Source of the DNA: Sphingomonas kaistensis
GTDB lineage: Bacteria > Pseudomonadota > Alphaproteobacteria > Sphingomonadales > Sphingomonadaceae
Direction: 5' to 3'
DNA length: 64,000 bases
Assembly: GCF_036884275.1 (NCBI RefSeq)
Contig: NZ_CP145607.1
Span: 682,001-746,000, forward strand
Position 1 is the stretch's first letter. Each line of letters starts with the position of its first letter. The translations under genes were made by a program, and so were the position numbers. Positions 1-9,229 of this stretch are shown here, piece after piece. The notes below the pieces were generated by a model, which did no database searches, was not told the origin of the DNA, and was given only the letters and a program-made list of their open reading frames with translations.

Positions 1-200
1 CCCTGCGGCGACATCGGCGGCGGCGGGGTCTGCGGGGCCTGGGGAACCTGGGTCGGCGCGTCGGCTTCGACCGATTTGGCGATGATCTTGTCGAGCTCGC
101 CCCGGTCCAGCCACACGCCGCGGCATTCGGGGCAATAATCGATCTCGATTCCGGATCGCTCGCTCATCTGCAAGGTGTTTCCGTCGACGGGGCATTTCAT
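1..200 (-). CDS. TFIIB-type zinc-ribbon protein (3' end outside window)
   Basis: Read on the minus strand from an ATG at 200, the protein starts MKCPVDGNTL and carries two CxxC-type knuckles (KCPVDG and YCPECRGVWLDRGEL). This is the zf-TFIIB-like zinc ribbon found in many short bacterial proteins of unknown role. A Pro-rich tail follows and runs off the window. AGGAGG lies 8 nt before ATG 200 but only 2 nt before the alternative ATG at 206, which decides the start. The family is probably cytosolic and metal-binding; no specific function can be given. Confidence 0.8.
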   Translation of the reverse strand, partial: MKCPVDGNTLQMSERSGIEIDYCPECRGVWLDRGELDKIIAKSVEADAPTQVPQAPQTPPPPMSPQ

Positions 201-245
201 GGCCATTTCCTCCTTAGCGCCTAGGGCCAAGGTAGGAGGGCGGCG

Positions 246-656
246 GGGTCACACAAGGCGGCCGGCGCAGCGCTGCCGGCCCGTCTTTCCTAATAGGATT
301 TGGCCTGCTCTATCCTCAACGATGCGCGACACGCCTGCCCCTTCCCGCCCCGGCTGGACGCCCGAACGCCAGCTCGTCTTTCTCCATTGGCTCGAACGCA
401 CCCGCTCGGCGAGCGCGGCGGCGGCGCATGCCGAGCTCAGCCGCGAAAGCGCGCATCGCCTCCGCGCGCGTGATCCGGGCGGGCTGTTCGCGCTGATGTG
501 GGCCGACATCATGGCTCGCCCGTTCCGGATCGATTACGGCCACCGCCGCCCGCTGGGTCACAGGGTGAGACCTTTTGTGTGACCCTGACGCGGCGCTGTT
601 TCCCTCGTGCGGTGGCCGGGTCACGGGTCACGGCGAATGGGCCGCCCTATGTGACC
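246..656. repeat. cluster of GGGTCAC(A) motifs around a short HTH-like ORF
   Basis: Six copies of a GGGTCAC-like word lie within about 410 bases: GGGTCACACAA at 246-256, GGGTCACA at 555-562, the inverted TTGTGTGACCC at 575-585, tandem GGGTCAC at 618-624 and 625-631, and inverted TGTGACC at 650-656. The first and third form an exact 11-bp inverted pair flanking the ORF at 322-582; the right copy overlaps its stop codon. This is seen directly. A role as a binding site or as the ends of a small repeat element is inference. Confidence 0.7.
322..582 (+). CDS. short helix-turn-helix-like protein, function unknown
   Basis: An 86-residue basic protein starting MRDTPAPSRPGWTPERQ. The core (WTPERQLVFLHWLERT, then Ala-rich AAAAHAELSRESAHRLRARD) resembles the short sphingomonad proteins whose pattern WTPxRQxxFxxxLAxTGSVxxAA looks like a helix-turn-helix. 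The start is the first ATG after which this pattern is intact; no good ribosome binding site is seen. The reading frame lies between inverted GGGTCACACAA copies. No close functional relative is recognised, so a DNA-binding role is inferred from the pattern only. Confidence 0.6.
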   Translation: MRDTPAPSRPGWTPERQLVFLHWLERTRSASAAAAHAELSRESAHRLRARDPGGLFALMWADIMARPFRIDYGHRRPLGHRVRPFV

Positions 657-672
657 TTGGTGATCCTGGAGC

Positions 673-1017
673 TTAGCCGCGCATCCTCGCGCCCAGCGCC
701 TGCCCCCGCCGCGCCAGGTCCGCGACATCGCGGGGGTCGAGCTCGGCGGCAAAGGCGAGGCCCGCCAGCCGCCCGTCGCGCCAGCGCACCATTCCCTGCG
801 CGCCCGCTCCGCCCCAGTTCAGCGTGACCACCGCGCCCGCTACGACCAACGCCTGCCCGCAATCGATCTTGGCCCCGCCCGCCGACAGGTCGACGATCTG
901 CACCGGATACCGCCGCCCGCCGAGAATCAGAAAGGCCGGCAGCGCGACGCTGACCCGCGGATGCTGCCGTTGGTCGACGAAGCGGTCGGGCTCGGCGGAG
1001 GCGGGGAGGGCGGTCAT
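673..1017 (-). CDS. PilZ domain protein
   Basis: A 114-residue single-domain protein. It carries the PilZ signature: RQHPRVSV near residue 17 (the RxxxR c-di-GMP arginine motif) and VDLSAGGAKI near residue 42 (the D/NxSxxG motif). Proteins of this family bind cyclic di-GMP and relay it to motility, polysaccharide or other outputs in the cytoplasm. Both binding motifs are present, so it is probably a working receptor. No signalling gene lies beside it that would name its target. Confidence 0.85.
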   Translation of the reverse strand: MTALPASAEPDRFVDQRQHPRVSVALPAFLILGGRRYPVQIVDLSAGGAKIDCGQALVVAGAVVTLNWGGAGAQGMVRWRDGRLAGLAFAAELDPRDVADLARRGQALGARMRG

Positions 1018-1101
1018 CGGCGGTCCATGGCGAAAGCCGCTGTATCGCGCTGCTGCCTTCCAAGAGGTAAAGGACCGCCCCCGCTTCGGAGCGTTCGGGG
1101 C

Positions 1102-1626
1102 TTATTTGCGGCGCAGCGCCTGCACCGCCGCCAGCGTCTTGGCGACATGGTCCTTCCAGCTGAGGTCGGAATGGACGAACACCACCTGCCCGTCGCGACC
1201 GATGACATAGGAGGTGCGGTTGCTCATCGGGCGCGATGGCAGGGTCACGTCATAGGCCTTGATGAGGTCGGCGCTGGCGGTCGCGACCGGGAATTGCCCG
1301 CGGCAGGCTTCGACGCTGAATTTCTTGAGCGTGTCCATCCCGTCGGCGCTGAGGCCCACGACCCGCGCCCCGGCCTTGCGGAACGCCGGCACCGCATCGC
1401 TGAACGCCTTGGCTTCGAGCGTGCAGCCTTCGGTGAACGCCTTGGGATAGAAATACAGCACCACCGGTCCATGCTTCAGCTGGTCCTTGAGGTGCAGCGT
1501 GAACGGCTTGCCGTTGAGCGCGCCCATGGTGGTGAAGTCGGGCGCCTTGGCCCCGACCGGCAGCGCGGCGTGAAGCGGGGCGGCGGCGGCGAGCGCCAGC
1601 AGGGCGGCAAGGGCGAAGCGGCGCAT
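1102..1626 (-). CDS. secreted peroxiredoxin (AhpC/TSA, Bcp/PrxQ-like)
   Basis: A 174-residue protein with an N-terminal signal peptide (hydrophobic residues 4-18, cleavage near LHA-AL). The thioredoxin-fold peroxiredoxin core has the active-site segment YPKAFTEGCTLEA with the peroxidatic Cys at 68. The usual PrxQ resolving Cys five residues later is absent; a second Cys at 108 (VEACRG) may serve instead. Family members reduce hydroperoxides with thiols. The signal peptide places it in the periplasm, where the reductant is not evident from context. Confidence 0.85.
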   Translation of the reverse strand: MRRFALAALLALAAAAPLHAALPVGAKAPDFTTMGALNGKPFTLHLKDQLKHGPVVLYFYPKAFTEGCTLEAKAFSDAVPAFRKAGARVVGLSADGMDTLKKFSVEACRGQFPVATASADLIKAYDVTLPSRPMSNRTSYVIGRDGQVVFVHSDLSWKDHVAKTLAAVQALRRK

Positions 1627-1668
1627 CGGCAGGTTCCTTCGGGGGTGCGGTGGTGGTCGGCCCGAAGC

Positions 1669-2292
1669 CTAGGCCGCCCCGCGCGGCCCGTCCATGCCGC
1701 TGCCATCCGGGAACAGCACCTTGCCGGGAAAGCGCGGCACGAGCGTGCGGAAGAAGTCGAAGGCGGGCGCGAGATCGGCTTCGGGATCGCCGGTCGGCAT
1801 GATCGGCGCCCCGAAGATCGCGACCTTGCGGATGTAGTCGGGCCCGCCCGGGACGATCGGCACCCCGGCGGCCAGCGCGATGCGGTAAAAGCCCATGCGC
1901 CAGTCAGTGGTCGGCTCACGCGTTCCTTCGGGCGCGATCACCAGCAGCATCCGCTCGGCCTCGATCAATCGCCTCGACACTTGCGACACGAGGTCGTTGC
2001 GGACCGTGCGCTCGACCGGGATCCCGCCCAGCCCTTTCATGAAGCGGGCCATCGGGCCCCAGCGGAACAGGCTTGCCTTGCCGATGTAGGACGCCTCGAC
2101 GCTCATGGTCTCCATGGCGCCGAGAAAGACCAGGAAGTCCCAATTGCTGGTGTGCGGCCCGCCCATGATTACGGCCTTTGGCGGCAGTGGCAGAACGCCC
2201 TCACAGCTCCACCCGCCCCGCCGAAACCAGTTGACCAGCCCCTGCTTGACCAGGCGGGCAGGCGGCGAAAGAGGCGGTGGCGGCGTCGGCAC
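1669..2292 (-). CDS. PlsC-superfamily acyltransferase
   Basis: A 207-residue glycerolipid acyltransferase-like protein. The catalytic HxxxxD motif is HTSNWD (His47-Asp52) and the phosphate-binding motif is PEGTR (around 121-125). The family transfers acyl groups at the membrane, classically to lysophosphatidate. This compact version, with GGPHTSNWDF, belongs to a branch distant from housekeeping PlsC, and a second, more canonical PlsC lies at 14427. The exact acceptor is unknown. It is followed closely by the peroxiredoxin gene on the same strand. Confidence 0.8.
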   Translation of the reverse strand: MPTPPPPLSPPARLVKQGLVNWFRRGGWSCEGVLPLPPKAVIMGGPHTSNWDFLVFLGAMETMSVEASYIGKASLFRWGPMARFMKGLGGIPVERTVRNDLVSQVSRRLIEAERMLLVIAPEGTREPTTDWRMGFYRIALAAGVPIVPGGPDYIRKVAIFGAPIMPTGDPEADLAPAFDFFRTLVPRFPGKVLFPDGSGMDGPRGAA

Positions 2293-2351
2293 GACCCCGT
2301 AACAACTCCGATCCGGGCCTTATGGCAAGCGGAACCGCGAGACGTCTGTGT

Positions 2352-2786
2352 TCAACCCACCATCGCCAGCGTCCGCCGATCCCGCTCACCGCCATAGAAT
2401 ACGTCCAAAGCGCGCGCGAACAACGGGCCGCCGCCGGCCGCTTCGAACAGGGTCAGGCTGCTGTGCAGCTTGATCGCATCGACCACGCCCATCACCTCTG
2501 CGGCGGTGCGGCGCCCGGCATGGGTCAGCAAGGCCGCCACGCATTCACGCAGGCGGGCGCCAAGAACTGGATGCGCGAGATACGCACGTGCCTCGTCGAT
2601 TTCCTCAAGGCCATAACGGTCGGCCATCATGCTGTGCCCCAGACCGCGTAGTTGCGGCAGGACGAACCACATCCAGTGGGTCCGCTTGGCGCCCGCACGA
2701 AGCTCGGCAAGCGCAAGGTCGTAGACGCCGCTTTGCGCAGCGACGAAGCGGGCGAGGCTCAGCCGGTAAGGGCTGGCACGATCCAC
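2352..2786 (-). CDS. DUF1810 family protein
   Basis: About 144 residues from a GTG at 2786 (reading MDRASPYRLSLARFVAAQ). The family landmarks are RFVAAQ, ELRAGAKRTHWMWFVLPQLRGLG and a C-terminal DxxKLHSSLTLFE. DUF1810 proteins resemble a calpastatin-annotated domain; their function is unknown. An upstream TTG (2837) is open in frame, but it would bury the 48-residue membrane gene that overlaps here, and the family normally begins a few residues before the PYxLxRF segment. The start is therefore a judgement. Confidence 0.75.
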   Translation of the reverse strand: MDRASPYRLSLARFVAAQSGVYDLALAELRAGAKRTHWMWFVLPQLRGLGHSMMADRYGLEEIDEARAYLAHPVLGARLRECVAALLTHAGRRTAAEVMGVVDAIKLHSSLTLFEAAGGGPLFARALDVFYGGERDRRTLAMVG

Positions 2787-2905
2787 ATCGCCGACATGGC
2801 CACGATGATGAGCAGCAGCGAGATGATGAGTATCCAACGCACAACCCCTTCCTGTCGTGCCCCGGTCACCTGCTCCGCATTATAGTGACGCTCGTCCGCA
2901 CTCAT
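2759..2905 (-). CDS. small single-pass membrane protein (48 aa)
   Basis: A 48-residue frame starting MSADERHYNAEQVTGARQEG, then Arg-Trp and a run of about 20 hydrophobic residues rich in Leu and Ile (LIISLLLIIVAMSAMW), ending PALTG. A strong ribosome binding site (AAGGGAGG, 5 nt before the ATG) supports expression. It overlaps the start of the DUF1810 gene by 28 bases if that gene begins at GTG 2786, which suggests translational coupling. It is an inner-membrane protein of unknown role with an N-in topology by the positive-inside rule. Confidence 0.65.
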   Translation of the reverse strand: MSADERHYNAEQVTGARQEGVVRWILIISLLLIIVAMSAMWIVPALTG

Positions 2906-3060
2906 GTCGGCCTCCCTTCTTGAAAGAACGAAGAAGCACCCTGTTTACCGTAAACGCGCGTATCCAGCCAGCGGTTCGCCACGGCACAAAGGGCAGGAGC
3001 TTTGGCCGCTCCGTGCGTTATCGCTGCCACAACAGCAAAGACCGGAAAGCGACCTCACCC

Positions 3061-3711
3061 ATGCCCACTCTTCTCGTCACCGGCGCCAATCGCGGGCTCG
3101 GCCTCGAATTCGTCCGCCAGTATCGCGAGGCGGGCTGGGAGGTGATCGCCACCGTGCGCGAAAGCTCGCCCGAGCTCGAGGTGCTGGGCGCCGAAATTCG
3201 CACCCTCGACCTGACCGATGCCGAGGCGGTAAGCGCAGTGCGGGCAGGCCGGCCGCTCGACCTCCTGATCGCCAACGCCGGCACCTACGGACCGCGCGAT
3301 GTCGGCGAAGCGGACGGCGCCGAGGAGTGGCTCGACACCTTCGCCGTCAACACGGTCGCGCCCTATCTCCTCGCCAAGGCCCTGTTGCCCGAGGTGAAGG
3401 CGGCGCAAGGCAAGCTCATCGTGGTCAGCACCCGCATGGGCTCGCTCGAGGACAATAGCTCGGGCGGGTTCCTCGCGTATCGCTCCAGCAAGACCGCGCT
3501 CAACATGGCGTGGAAGACGCTGGCGCTCGCCAATCCCGATCTGGCCGTGGCGATGCTGCATCCGGGCTGGGTGCAGACCCGAATGGGCGGTAGCAATGCG
3601 CCGGTGACTCCGGAGCAGAGCATCGCCGGCATGCGCAAGGTGATCGACGGGTTGAGCGCCAAGGACAATGGCGCCTTCTATGATTACGAGGGCAACACCG
3701 TCCCTTGGTGA
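3061..3711 (+). CDS. short-chain dehydrogenase/reductase
   Basis: A 216-residue Rossmann-fold SDR. The cofactor motif TGANRGLG is at residues 7-14, NAG at 72-74 and the catalytic YxxxK at Tyr140-Lys144 with an upstream Ser123. Its compact length and the LHPGWVQTRMGG segment place it with the CsgA (C-signal)-like SDRs. These use NAD(P)H on unidentified carbonyl substrates. The ATG at 3061 puts the nucleotide motif at the usual distance from the N-terminus. It stands alone between divergent small genes and rpmI. Confidence 0.85.
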   Translation: MPTLLVTGANRGLGLEFVRQYREAGWEVIATVRESSPELEVLGAEIRTLDLTDAEAVSAVRAGRPLDLLIANAGTYGPRDVGEADGAEEWLDTFAVNTVAPYLLAKALLPEVKAAQGKLIVVSTRMGSLEDNSSGGFLAYRSSKTALNMAWKTLALANPDLAVAMLHPGWVQTRMGGSNAPVTPEQSIAGMRKVIDGLSAKDNGAFYDYEGNTVPW

Positions 3712-3851
3712 GCCCCGCCCTTGCCAATCGCCCCCTCGGCGGCTAGGGGGCCCGCTTTCCAGATCGTTGGAAAAACCACCCGGCCGGCCAGTGAGGGCTG
3801 CCGTGTCAGGTGAGAAACGTCGCCCGCATGTCGGGCAGCACAGGAGACGAA

Positions 3852-4055
3852 ATGCCCAAGCTCAAGACCAAGAGCGGCGTCAAAAAGCGCTTCAAGCTCA
3901 CCGCCACCGGCAAGGTGAAGCACGGAGTCGCTGGCAAGCGCCACCGGCTGATCAGCCACAACGCCAAGTACATCCGCCAGAACCGCGGCACCGAAGTTCT
4001 CGCAGTCGCCGACACGGCGCGCGTGAAGCTCTGGGCCCCCTACGGTCTCAAGTAA
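3852..4055 (+). CDS. rpmI: 50S ribosomal protein L35
   Basis: A 67-residue basic protein beginning [17 protein letters not shown], the standard L35 N-terminus. It is part of the large ribosomal subunit. ACAGGAGAC lies before the ATG. infC, the usual upstream partner, is not here; instead a short intergenic stretch precedes the gene and holds a small hairpin (GCCCG/CGGGC arms, 3822-3836) just before the ribosome binding site. rplT follows after 13 bases, so the two are co-transcribed. Confidence 0.97.
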   Translation: MPKLKTKSGVKKRFKLTATGKVKHGVAGKRHRLISHNAKYIRQNRGTEVLAVADTARVKLWAPYGLK

Positions 4056-4068
4056 GGAGTTCTGACAG

Positions 4069-4458
4069 ATGGCACGCGTCAAAAGGGGTGTAACCACCCG
4101 CGCCAAGCACAAGCGGATTCTTGATCAGGCGAAGGGCTATTACGGCCGCCGCAAGAACACGATCAGAATCGCTCGCCAGGCAGTCGAAAAGGCCGGGCAG
4201 TATGCCTACCGCGACCGCAAGGTGAAGAAGCGGAGCTTCCGCGCCCTGTGGATCCAGCGCATTAACGCTGCGGTTCGCGCCGAGAACCTGACCTATGGCC
4301 AGTTCATGCACGCGCTGAAGCTTTCGGGCATCGACCTCGACCGCAAGGTCCTGGCCGACATGGCCATGCACGAAGGCGCCGCGTTCAGCGCGCTGATCGC
4401 GCAGGCCAAGAATGCGCTCCCTAACGGTGGCGATCGCTCGGCTCAGGCCGCCGCGTAA
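4069..4458 (+). CDS. rplT: 50S ribosomal protein L20
   Basis: A 129-residue protein starting [18 protein letters not shown], with the conserved [13 protein letters not shown] and [11 protein letters not shown] segments of L20. It binds 23S rRNA early in 50S assembly and in many bacteria represses its own operon through mRNA structure. It forms an operon with rpmI. pheST, often the next genes in this cluster, lie 6.5 kb away here, separated by the glyoxylate genes. A Rho-independent terminator follows. Confidence 0.98.
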   Translation: MARVKRGVTTRAKHKRILDQAKGYYGRRKNTIRIARQAVEKAGQYAYRDRKVKKRSFRALWIQRINAAVRAENLTYGQFMHALKLSGIDLDRKVLADMAMHEGAAFSALIAQAKNALPNGGDRSAQAAA

Positions 4459-4483
4459 GCGTCTCGCTTCGGTGAACAGATGA

Positions 4484-4513
4484 GGGCGTTCCGGGCAACC
4501 GGGGCGCCCTTTT
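4484..4513 (+). terminator. Rho-independent terminator of rpmI-rplT
   Basis: Outer arms GGGCG and CGCCC enclose inner CCGG/CCGG arms with a GCAA tetraloop, followed by TTTTCG. It sits 25 bases after the rplT stop and before the convergent DUF5996 gene. Confidence 0.85.
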
Positions 4514-4520
4514 CGTTTGG

Positions 4521-5426
4521 TCAGGGGGCGATCGGCTCGCGTTCCAGCGCGGCGCGGTCCCATTGCGCCAGATCGGCCGCGGCGACGTAGGTTTGCTTGA
4601 GGAAGTTCAGCAGGGTGTCCGCAGGGTCGGCTGTTGAACGCACCTCGGCATAGGGCAGCACGAACTCGCCCAGCCCCGCGTCGAAGGCGCCGTGGCTGAC
4701 CGCCGCCTCGGCAAACCCGTCGGGCGCGGGATAGGCATAGCTGTAAAAGATCGGGTCTGCTCCGAACGCCCCGCCCGGCCAGAAACCGGCGCTCGACACC
4801 TCGTGGCTATAGGCCTCGCGGGTGATGCGGTCGGGGAGGCCAGGCACTCCGCCGGGATGATCGGGTGCGGGCCGGCCGGAGAAGCGGGTTACCGCAAGAT
4901 CGAAGCTGCCCCACCAGAAATGCACCGGGCTGACCTTGCCGGCGAAGCCCGCGCGGAAGGTCTCGAACACCGGAACGACGACCCGCAACGCCTCGCGCAG
5001 CCGCACCGCACTGTCCTCGCGATAGTCGATCGGGCGCTCGTCCTCCGCGAAGGGCACGGCATCGGACAACTCGTTGGGCGTCCCGTGGAAGCGGCTCGGC
5101 AAGCCGTGGCGGTCCAGCATGTCGATCAGTTCGGCATGCAGCGCTGCAATGCTCGGCTGCGCAAGCGGCACACTATCGCTGCGCCCGTCGCTGACCAGCA
5201 GGTGGATGCGGTGATTGCACAGGTCGAGCGACAGCGAGAAGCGTCCGCCTTCCGCCGCGATGGGCAATGTCGCCAGCCCATTGGCGGCTGGCTGCAGCGC
5301 GACGTGCCAGCCGTGATTGACCCAATCACTATGCGCGACCCGCAGCTTGCCGAGCATCTGGCTGGCCAGATGCAGCACGCGCCACGTTCCCGCATCGCGG
5401 GCGGGGTCGAGTTCAGGCCACTCCAT
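4521..5426 (-). CDS. DUF5996 family protein
   Basis: A 301-residue soluble protein. It begins MEWPELD and has the family landmarks [33 protein letters not shown] and a central [20 protein letters not shown]5996 proteins have no established activity. Its first 14 bases overlap the end of glcB, so it is probably translated from the aceA-glcB transcript. A link to glyoxylate or acetate metabolism is inferred from this position only. It converges on rplT, and the terminator between them ends just short of its stop. Confidence 0.85.
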   Translation of the reverse strand: MEWPELDPARDAGTWRVLHLASQMLGKLRVAHSDWVNHGWHVALQPAANGLATLPIAAEGGRFSLSLDLCNHRIHLLVSDGRSDSVPLAQPSIAALHAELIDMLDRHGLPSRFHGTPNELSDAVPFAEDERPIDYREDSAVRLREALRVVVPVFETFRAGFAGKVSPVHFWWGSFDLAVTRFSGRPAPDHPGGVPGLPDRITREAYSHEVSSAGFWPGGAFGADPIFYSYAYPAPDGFAEAAVSHGAFDAGLGEFVLPYAEVRSTADPADTLLNFLKQTYVAAADLAQWDRAALEREPIAP

Positions 5427-7485
5427 CGCGCTCCTTCACCTTGGCACGATAAGCGTGAAGCAGCGGCTCCGTATAGCCGTTTGGCTGCTCCAGCCCTGCG
5501 AACACCAACGCGCGGGCGGCCTGAAACGCCAGGCTCCCCTCGGGATCGGAGGCCATCGGACGGTACAGCGGATCGCCGGCATTCTGCGCGTCGACCTTGG
5601 CCGCCATCCGCCGCAGCGAGGCCTCGACCTGCTCGGCGGTGCAGACCCCGTGCAGCAGCCAGTTGGCGAGGTGCTGCGAGCTGATCCGCAGCGTCGCTCG
5701 GTCCTCCATCAGTCCGACGTCGTGAATGTCGGGCACCTTGGAACAGCCGACGCCCTGATCGACCCAGCGGACGACATAGCCGAGGATGCCCTGGCAATTG
5801 TTGTCCAGCTCTTCGGCAATCTCTTCTTCCGACCAATTGGTACCGGGGGCGAGCGGGATAGTGAGCAGGTTGGTAAGCGGCGGGATCGTGCTATCGGCCA
5901 AGTCGCCTTGCCTCGCGAACACGTCGACCTGGTGATAATGCATCGCGTGCAGCGTCGCCGCGGTCGGGCTCGGCACCCAGGCCGTATTCGCCCCGCTCCT
6001 GGGATGACCGATCTTCTGCTCCAGCATGTCGGCCATCCGATCGGGCGCTGCCCACATCCCCTTGCCGATCTGCGCCTTGCCGCTGAAGCCGCAGGCCAGC
6101 CCGATCGCGACGTTGCGCGCCTCATACGCCTTGATCCAGGCGCTCTCCTTCATGCCCGCCTTGCGGATCATCGGCCCGGCCAGCATCGAGGTGTGCAGTT
6201 CGTCGCCGGTGCGGTCGAGGAAGCCGGTGTTGATGAAGAAGATGCGGTCACGCACGGCATGGATGGTCGCGGCGAGATTAGCGCTCGTTCGCCGCTCTTC
6301 GTCCATCACCCCGACCTTGATGGTATGGCGCTCTAGGCCGAGCAAAACCTCCACCGCATCGAACAGATCGTTGGTGAAGGCGGCTTCTTCGGGCCCGTGC
6401 ATCTTGGGCTTCACGATATAGATCGACCCCGCACGGCTGTTGCGATGCGAGCCCAGCCCACGCAGGTCGTACAGCGCGATCAGGCTGGTGACGATCGCGT
6501 CGATGATTCCCTCAGGCGCCTCGCTGCCGTTGGCCAGACGAATGGCGGGGTTGGTCATGAGGTGGCCGACGTTGCGCACCAGCAGCAGACTGCGCCCCGG
6601 CAGCGTGACGTCGGCGACCTTGCGATCGGGGTTCATCGTCCGTTCGAGCGTCCGGCTGCCCTTGTCGAAGCTCGCCGACAGATCGCCGCGCATCAGGCCC
6701 AGCCAGTTGCGATAGGCCGCGACCTTGTCCTCGGCATCGACCGCTGCGACGCTGTCCTCGAGATCGCAAATGGTACTGAGCGCGCTTTCGAGGATCACGT
6801 CGGCAATGTGCAGGGGATCGTCCCGGCCGATGGGGTGATCGGAATCGATCAACACTTCGATGTGAAGGCCGTGGTGCTGGAATAACACTGCCTTGTGATC
6901 GCGGGCGACCAAGTTCGTGTGGTCGCTCCCTTGCACCGCGTCTTTCCAGCCGGGAAGCGTTTCATCGAGGAAGCGCCGTGCCGCCGCGACGACCTCGGCC
7001 CCTCGTGCCTGGTCATAGGCTCCGCCCGGCGGCGTGCTGCCCATAGCGTCGGTGCCATAAAGGGCGTCGTATAGGCTCCCCCACCGCGCGTTGGCGGCGT
7101 TGAGGAGAAAGCGCGCGTTGAGGATCGGCACCACTAGCTGCGGACCCGCCAGCGTAGCGATCTCCGCGTCGAGCTCGCGCGTGCCAATGTTGAAGGGCGC
7201 GGGCTCATCGACCAGATAACCAATCTCGCGCAGGAAGCCTTCGTACGCCGCCGGGTCGTGCGGCTTGCCGCGCTGCTCGCGATGCCAGGCATCGATCGTC
7301 ACCTGCATCTCGTCGCGCTTGGCCAGCAACGCGGCATTGCGCGGCGCGAAGTGGCCGATGAGCTTCGCCACGCCGTCCCAGAACCCCGCCGCCTCGATCC
7401 CCAAGCCTGGCAGCACGTCCTCGTCGATGAACGCGGCAAGGATGGGATCGACGGTGAGTTGATCGGCGGTGGCGGGCGCAGTCAT
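5413..7485 (-). CDS. glcB: malate synthase G
   Basis: A 690-residue protein of the monomeric malate synthase G class (family length about 720). It condenses glyoxylate with acetyl-CoA to malate and CoA in the cytosol. Landmarks are DGSKGSRT-like [15 protein letters not shown], the [26 protein letters not shown] block that contains the catalytic Arg, and the C-terminal [17 protein letters not shown] block. It follows aceA by 88 bases on the same strand, so both bypass enzymes are probably one operon. Confidence 0.96.
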   Translation of the reverse strand: MTAPATADQLTVDPILAAFIDEDVLPGLGIEAAGFWDGVAKLIGHFAPRNAALLAKRDEMQVTIDAWHREQRGKPHDPAAYEGFLREIGYLVDEPAPFNIGTRELDAEIATLAGPQLVVPILNARFLLNAANARWGSLYDALYGTDAMGSTPPGGAYDQARGAEVVAAARRFLDETLPGWKDAVQGSDHTNLVARDHKAVLFQHHGLHIEVLIDSDHPIGRDDPLHIADVILESALSTICDLEDSVAAVDAEDKVAAYRNWLGLMRGDLSASFDKGSRTLERTMNPDRKVADVTLPGRSLLLVRNVGHLMTNPAIRLANGSEAPEGIIDAIVTSLIALYDLRGLGSHRNSRAGSIYIVKPKMHGPEEAAFTNDLFDAVEVLLGLERHTIKVGVMDEERRTSANLAATIHAVRDRIFFINTGFLDRTGDELHTSMLAGPMIRKAGMKESAWIKAYEARNVAIGLACGFSGKAQIGKGMWAAPDRMADMLEQKIGHPRSGANTAWVPSPTAATLHAMHYHQVDVFARQGDLADSTIPPLTNLLTIPLAPGTNWSEEEIAEELDNNCQGILGYVVRWVDQGVGCSKVPDIHDVGLMEDRATLRISSQHLANWLLHGVCTAEQVEASLRRMAAKVDAQNAGDPLYRPMASDPEGSLAFQAARALVFAGLEQPNGYTEPLLHAYRAKVKERDGVA

Positions 7486-7573
7486 GGACGCGGACTTCCT
7501 TTAGCGAATGGGAAACGGCGGCCCGGGACGAACGCCCGGACCGCCGCGCTGGGGACTCTTTACCAGGCGCCGA

Positions 7574-9169
7574 TCAAGCGGCGAACTGGTTCATCGTATT
7601 GTTGGCGCCGCCGGCCTTGAGCGCGGCTTCCCCGGCGAAATATTCCTTGTGGTCATCGCCGATGTCGGACCCCGACATATTCTGGTGCTTCACGCAGGCG
7701 ATGCCCTGGCGGATCTCTTCGCGCTGCACGTTCTTGACGTAGCCGAGCATCCCCGCGTCGCTGAAATACTCGCGCGCAAGATTGTCGGTCGACAGCGCTG
7801 CCGTGTGATAGGTCGGGAGCGTGATGAGATGGTGGAAAATCCCCGCCCGCGCCGCCGCATCGCGCTGGAAGGTGCGGATGCGCTCGTCCGCCTCGGCGCC
7901 AAGCTCGGTGCCGTCATAGTCGACACTCATGAGTTTGGCGCGGTCGTAGGCCGACACGTCGCGGCCGTCCGCTGCCCACGCATCATACACCTGCTGACGG
8001 AAGTTCAGCGTCCAGTTGAAGGACGGCGAATTGTTGTAGGCGAGCTTGGCGTTCGGCACGACCTCGCGGATGCGGTCCACCATGCCGGCGATCTGCTCGA
8101 TGTGCGGCTTTTCCGTCTCGATCCAGATGAGGTCGGCGCCGTTCTGCAGCGACGTGATGCAGTCGAGGACGCAGCGATCTTCACCGGTGCCAGAGCGGAA
8201 TTGGAACAGCCCCGACGCCAGCCGCTTGGGCCGCATCAGCTTGCCGCCGCGGTTGATGAGGATGTCGCCATTGGCCTGCGCGACGTCGTCGATCTCTTCG
8301 CAATCGAGGAAGGCGTTATACTGGTCGCCGATATCGCCGGCTTCCTTGCTGACCGCGAACTGCTTGGTGAGGCCGGCGCCGAGCGAATCGGTGCGCGCGA
8401 CGATGATGCCGTCCTCGACGCCCAGTTCGAGGAACGCGTAGCGCACCGCCCGCAGCTTCGCGATAAAGTCCTCGTGCGGCACGGTGACCTTGCCGTCCTG
8501 GTGACCGCACTGCTTTTCGTCCGAGACCTGGTTCTCGATCTGGATCGCGCAAGCGCCCGCTTCGATCATCTTCTTGGCAAGGAGATAGGTCGCCTCGGCA
8601 TTGCCGAAGCCGGCGTCGATGTCGGCGATGATCGGCACGACATGGGTTTCGTGCGCGTCGATGGCCTTGAGCAGGCGCTGCTCCTCGACCTCGTTGCCTG
8701 CCGCGCGCGCCTTGTCGAGATCGCGGAACAGCAGGCTGAGTTCACGCGAATCGGCCTGACGGAGGAAGGTGTAGATTTCCTCGATCAGCGCGGGGACCGA
8801 GGTCTTTTCGTGCATCGACTGGTCGGGCAGCGGCCCGAACTCTGAACGAAGCGCGGCGATCATCCAGCCCGAGAGATACAGGTAACGCCCCTTGGTCGTC
8901 CCGAAATGCTTCTTCACCGCGATCATCTTCTGCTGCGCGATGAAGCCGTGCCAGCAGCCGAGCGACTGCGTGTAAACCGCCGGATCGACGTCATAGGCGG
9001 CCATGTCGAGGCGCATGATGCCGGCGGTGTAGCGGGCGATATCGAGGCCGCACGCGAAGCGGTTCTGAAGGCGCATACGCGCGACCGCTTCGGCATCGAT
9101 GCCTTTCCACGGATCGCCATTGCCGCCGATAAGCTGCGCGGCGGAACTGATTTCGGACTGATAGGACAA
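7574..9169 (-). CDS. aceA: isocitrate lyase
   Basis: About 531 residues. It cleaves isocitrate to succinate and glyoxylate, the first step of the glyoxylate bypass. The active-site signature KQCGH is at about 219-223, and IADIDAGFGNAEATY is the metal-binding region. The long form (over 520 residues) is typical of the alphaproteobacterial and fungal-like branch. The start is taken as a TTG at 9169 with AGGGGGT 6 nt upstream. A further in-frame TTG at 9223 lies beyond this site and is less likely. A divergent RamB/ScfR-type regulator sits upstream. Confidence 0.95.
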   Translation of the reverse strand: MSYQSEISSAAQLIGGNGDPWKGIDAEAVARMRLQNRFACGLDIARYTAGIMRLDMAAYDVDPAVYTQSLGCWHGFIAQQKMIAVKKHFGTTKGRYLYLSGWMIAALRSEFGPLPDQSMHEKTSVPALIEEIYTFLRQADSRELSLLFRDLDKARAAGNEVEEQRLLKAIDAHETHVVPIIADIDAGFGNAEATYLLAKKMIEAGACAIQIENQVSDEKQCGHQDGKVTVPHEDFIAKLRAVRYAFLELGVEDGIIVARTDSLGAGLTKQFAVSKEAGDIGDQYNAFLDCEEIDDVAQANGDILINRGGKLMRPKRLASGLFQFRSGTGEDRCVLDCITSLQNGADLIWIETEKPHIEQIAGMVDRIREVVPNAKLAYNNSPSFNWTLNFRQQVYDAWAADGRDVSAYDRAKLMSVDYDGTELGAEADERIRTFQRDAAARAGIFHHLITLPTYHTAALSTDNLAREYFSDAGMLGYVKNVQREEIRQGIACVKHQNMSGSDIGDDHKEYFAGEAALKAGGANNTMNQFAA

Positions 9170-9229
9170 ACTCTTACCCCCTGAAACGATGTCGCCGGAC
9201 GGGCGGCGGCCTTGGTTAGTCAAAGATTG

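Noticed and set aside
961..2397. Open frame of 478 codons running across three minus-strand genes
   Set aside because: It covers peroxiredoxin and acyltransferase genes with clear motifs on the other strand and has no family signature itself.
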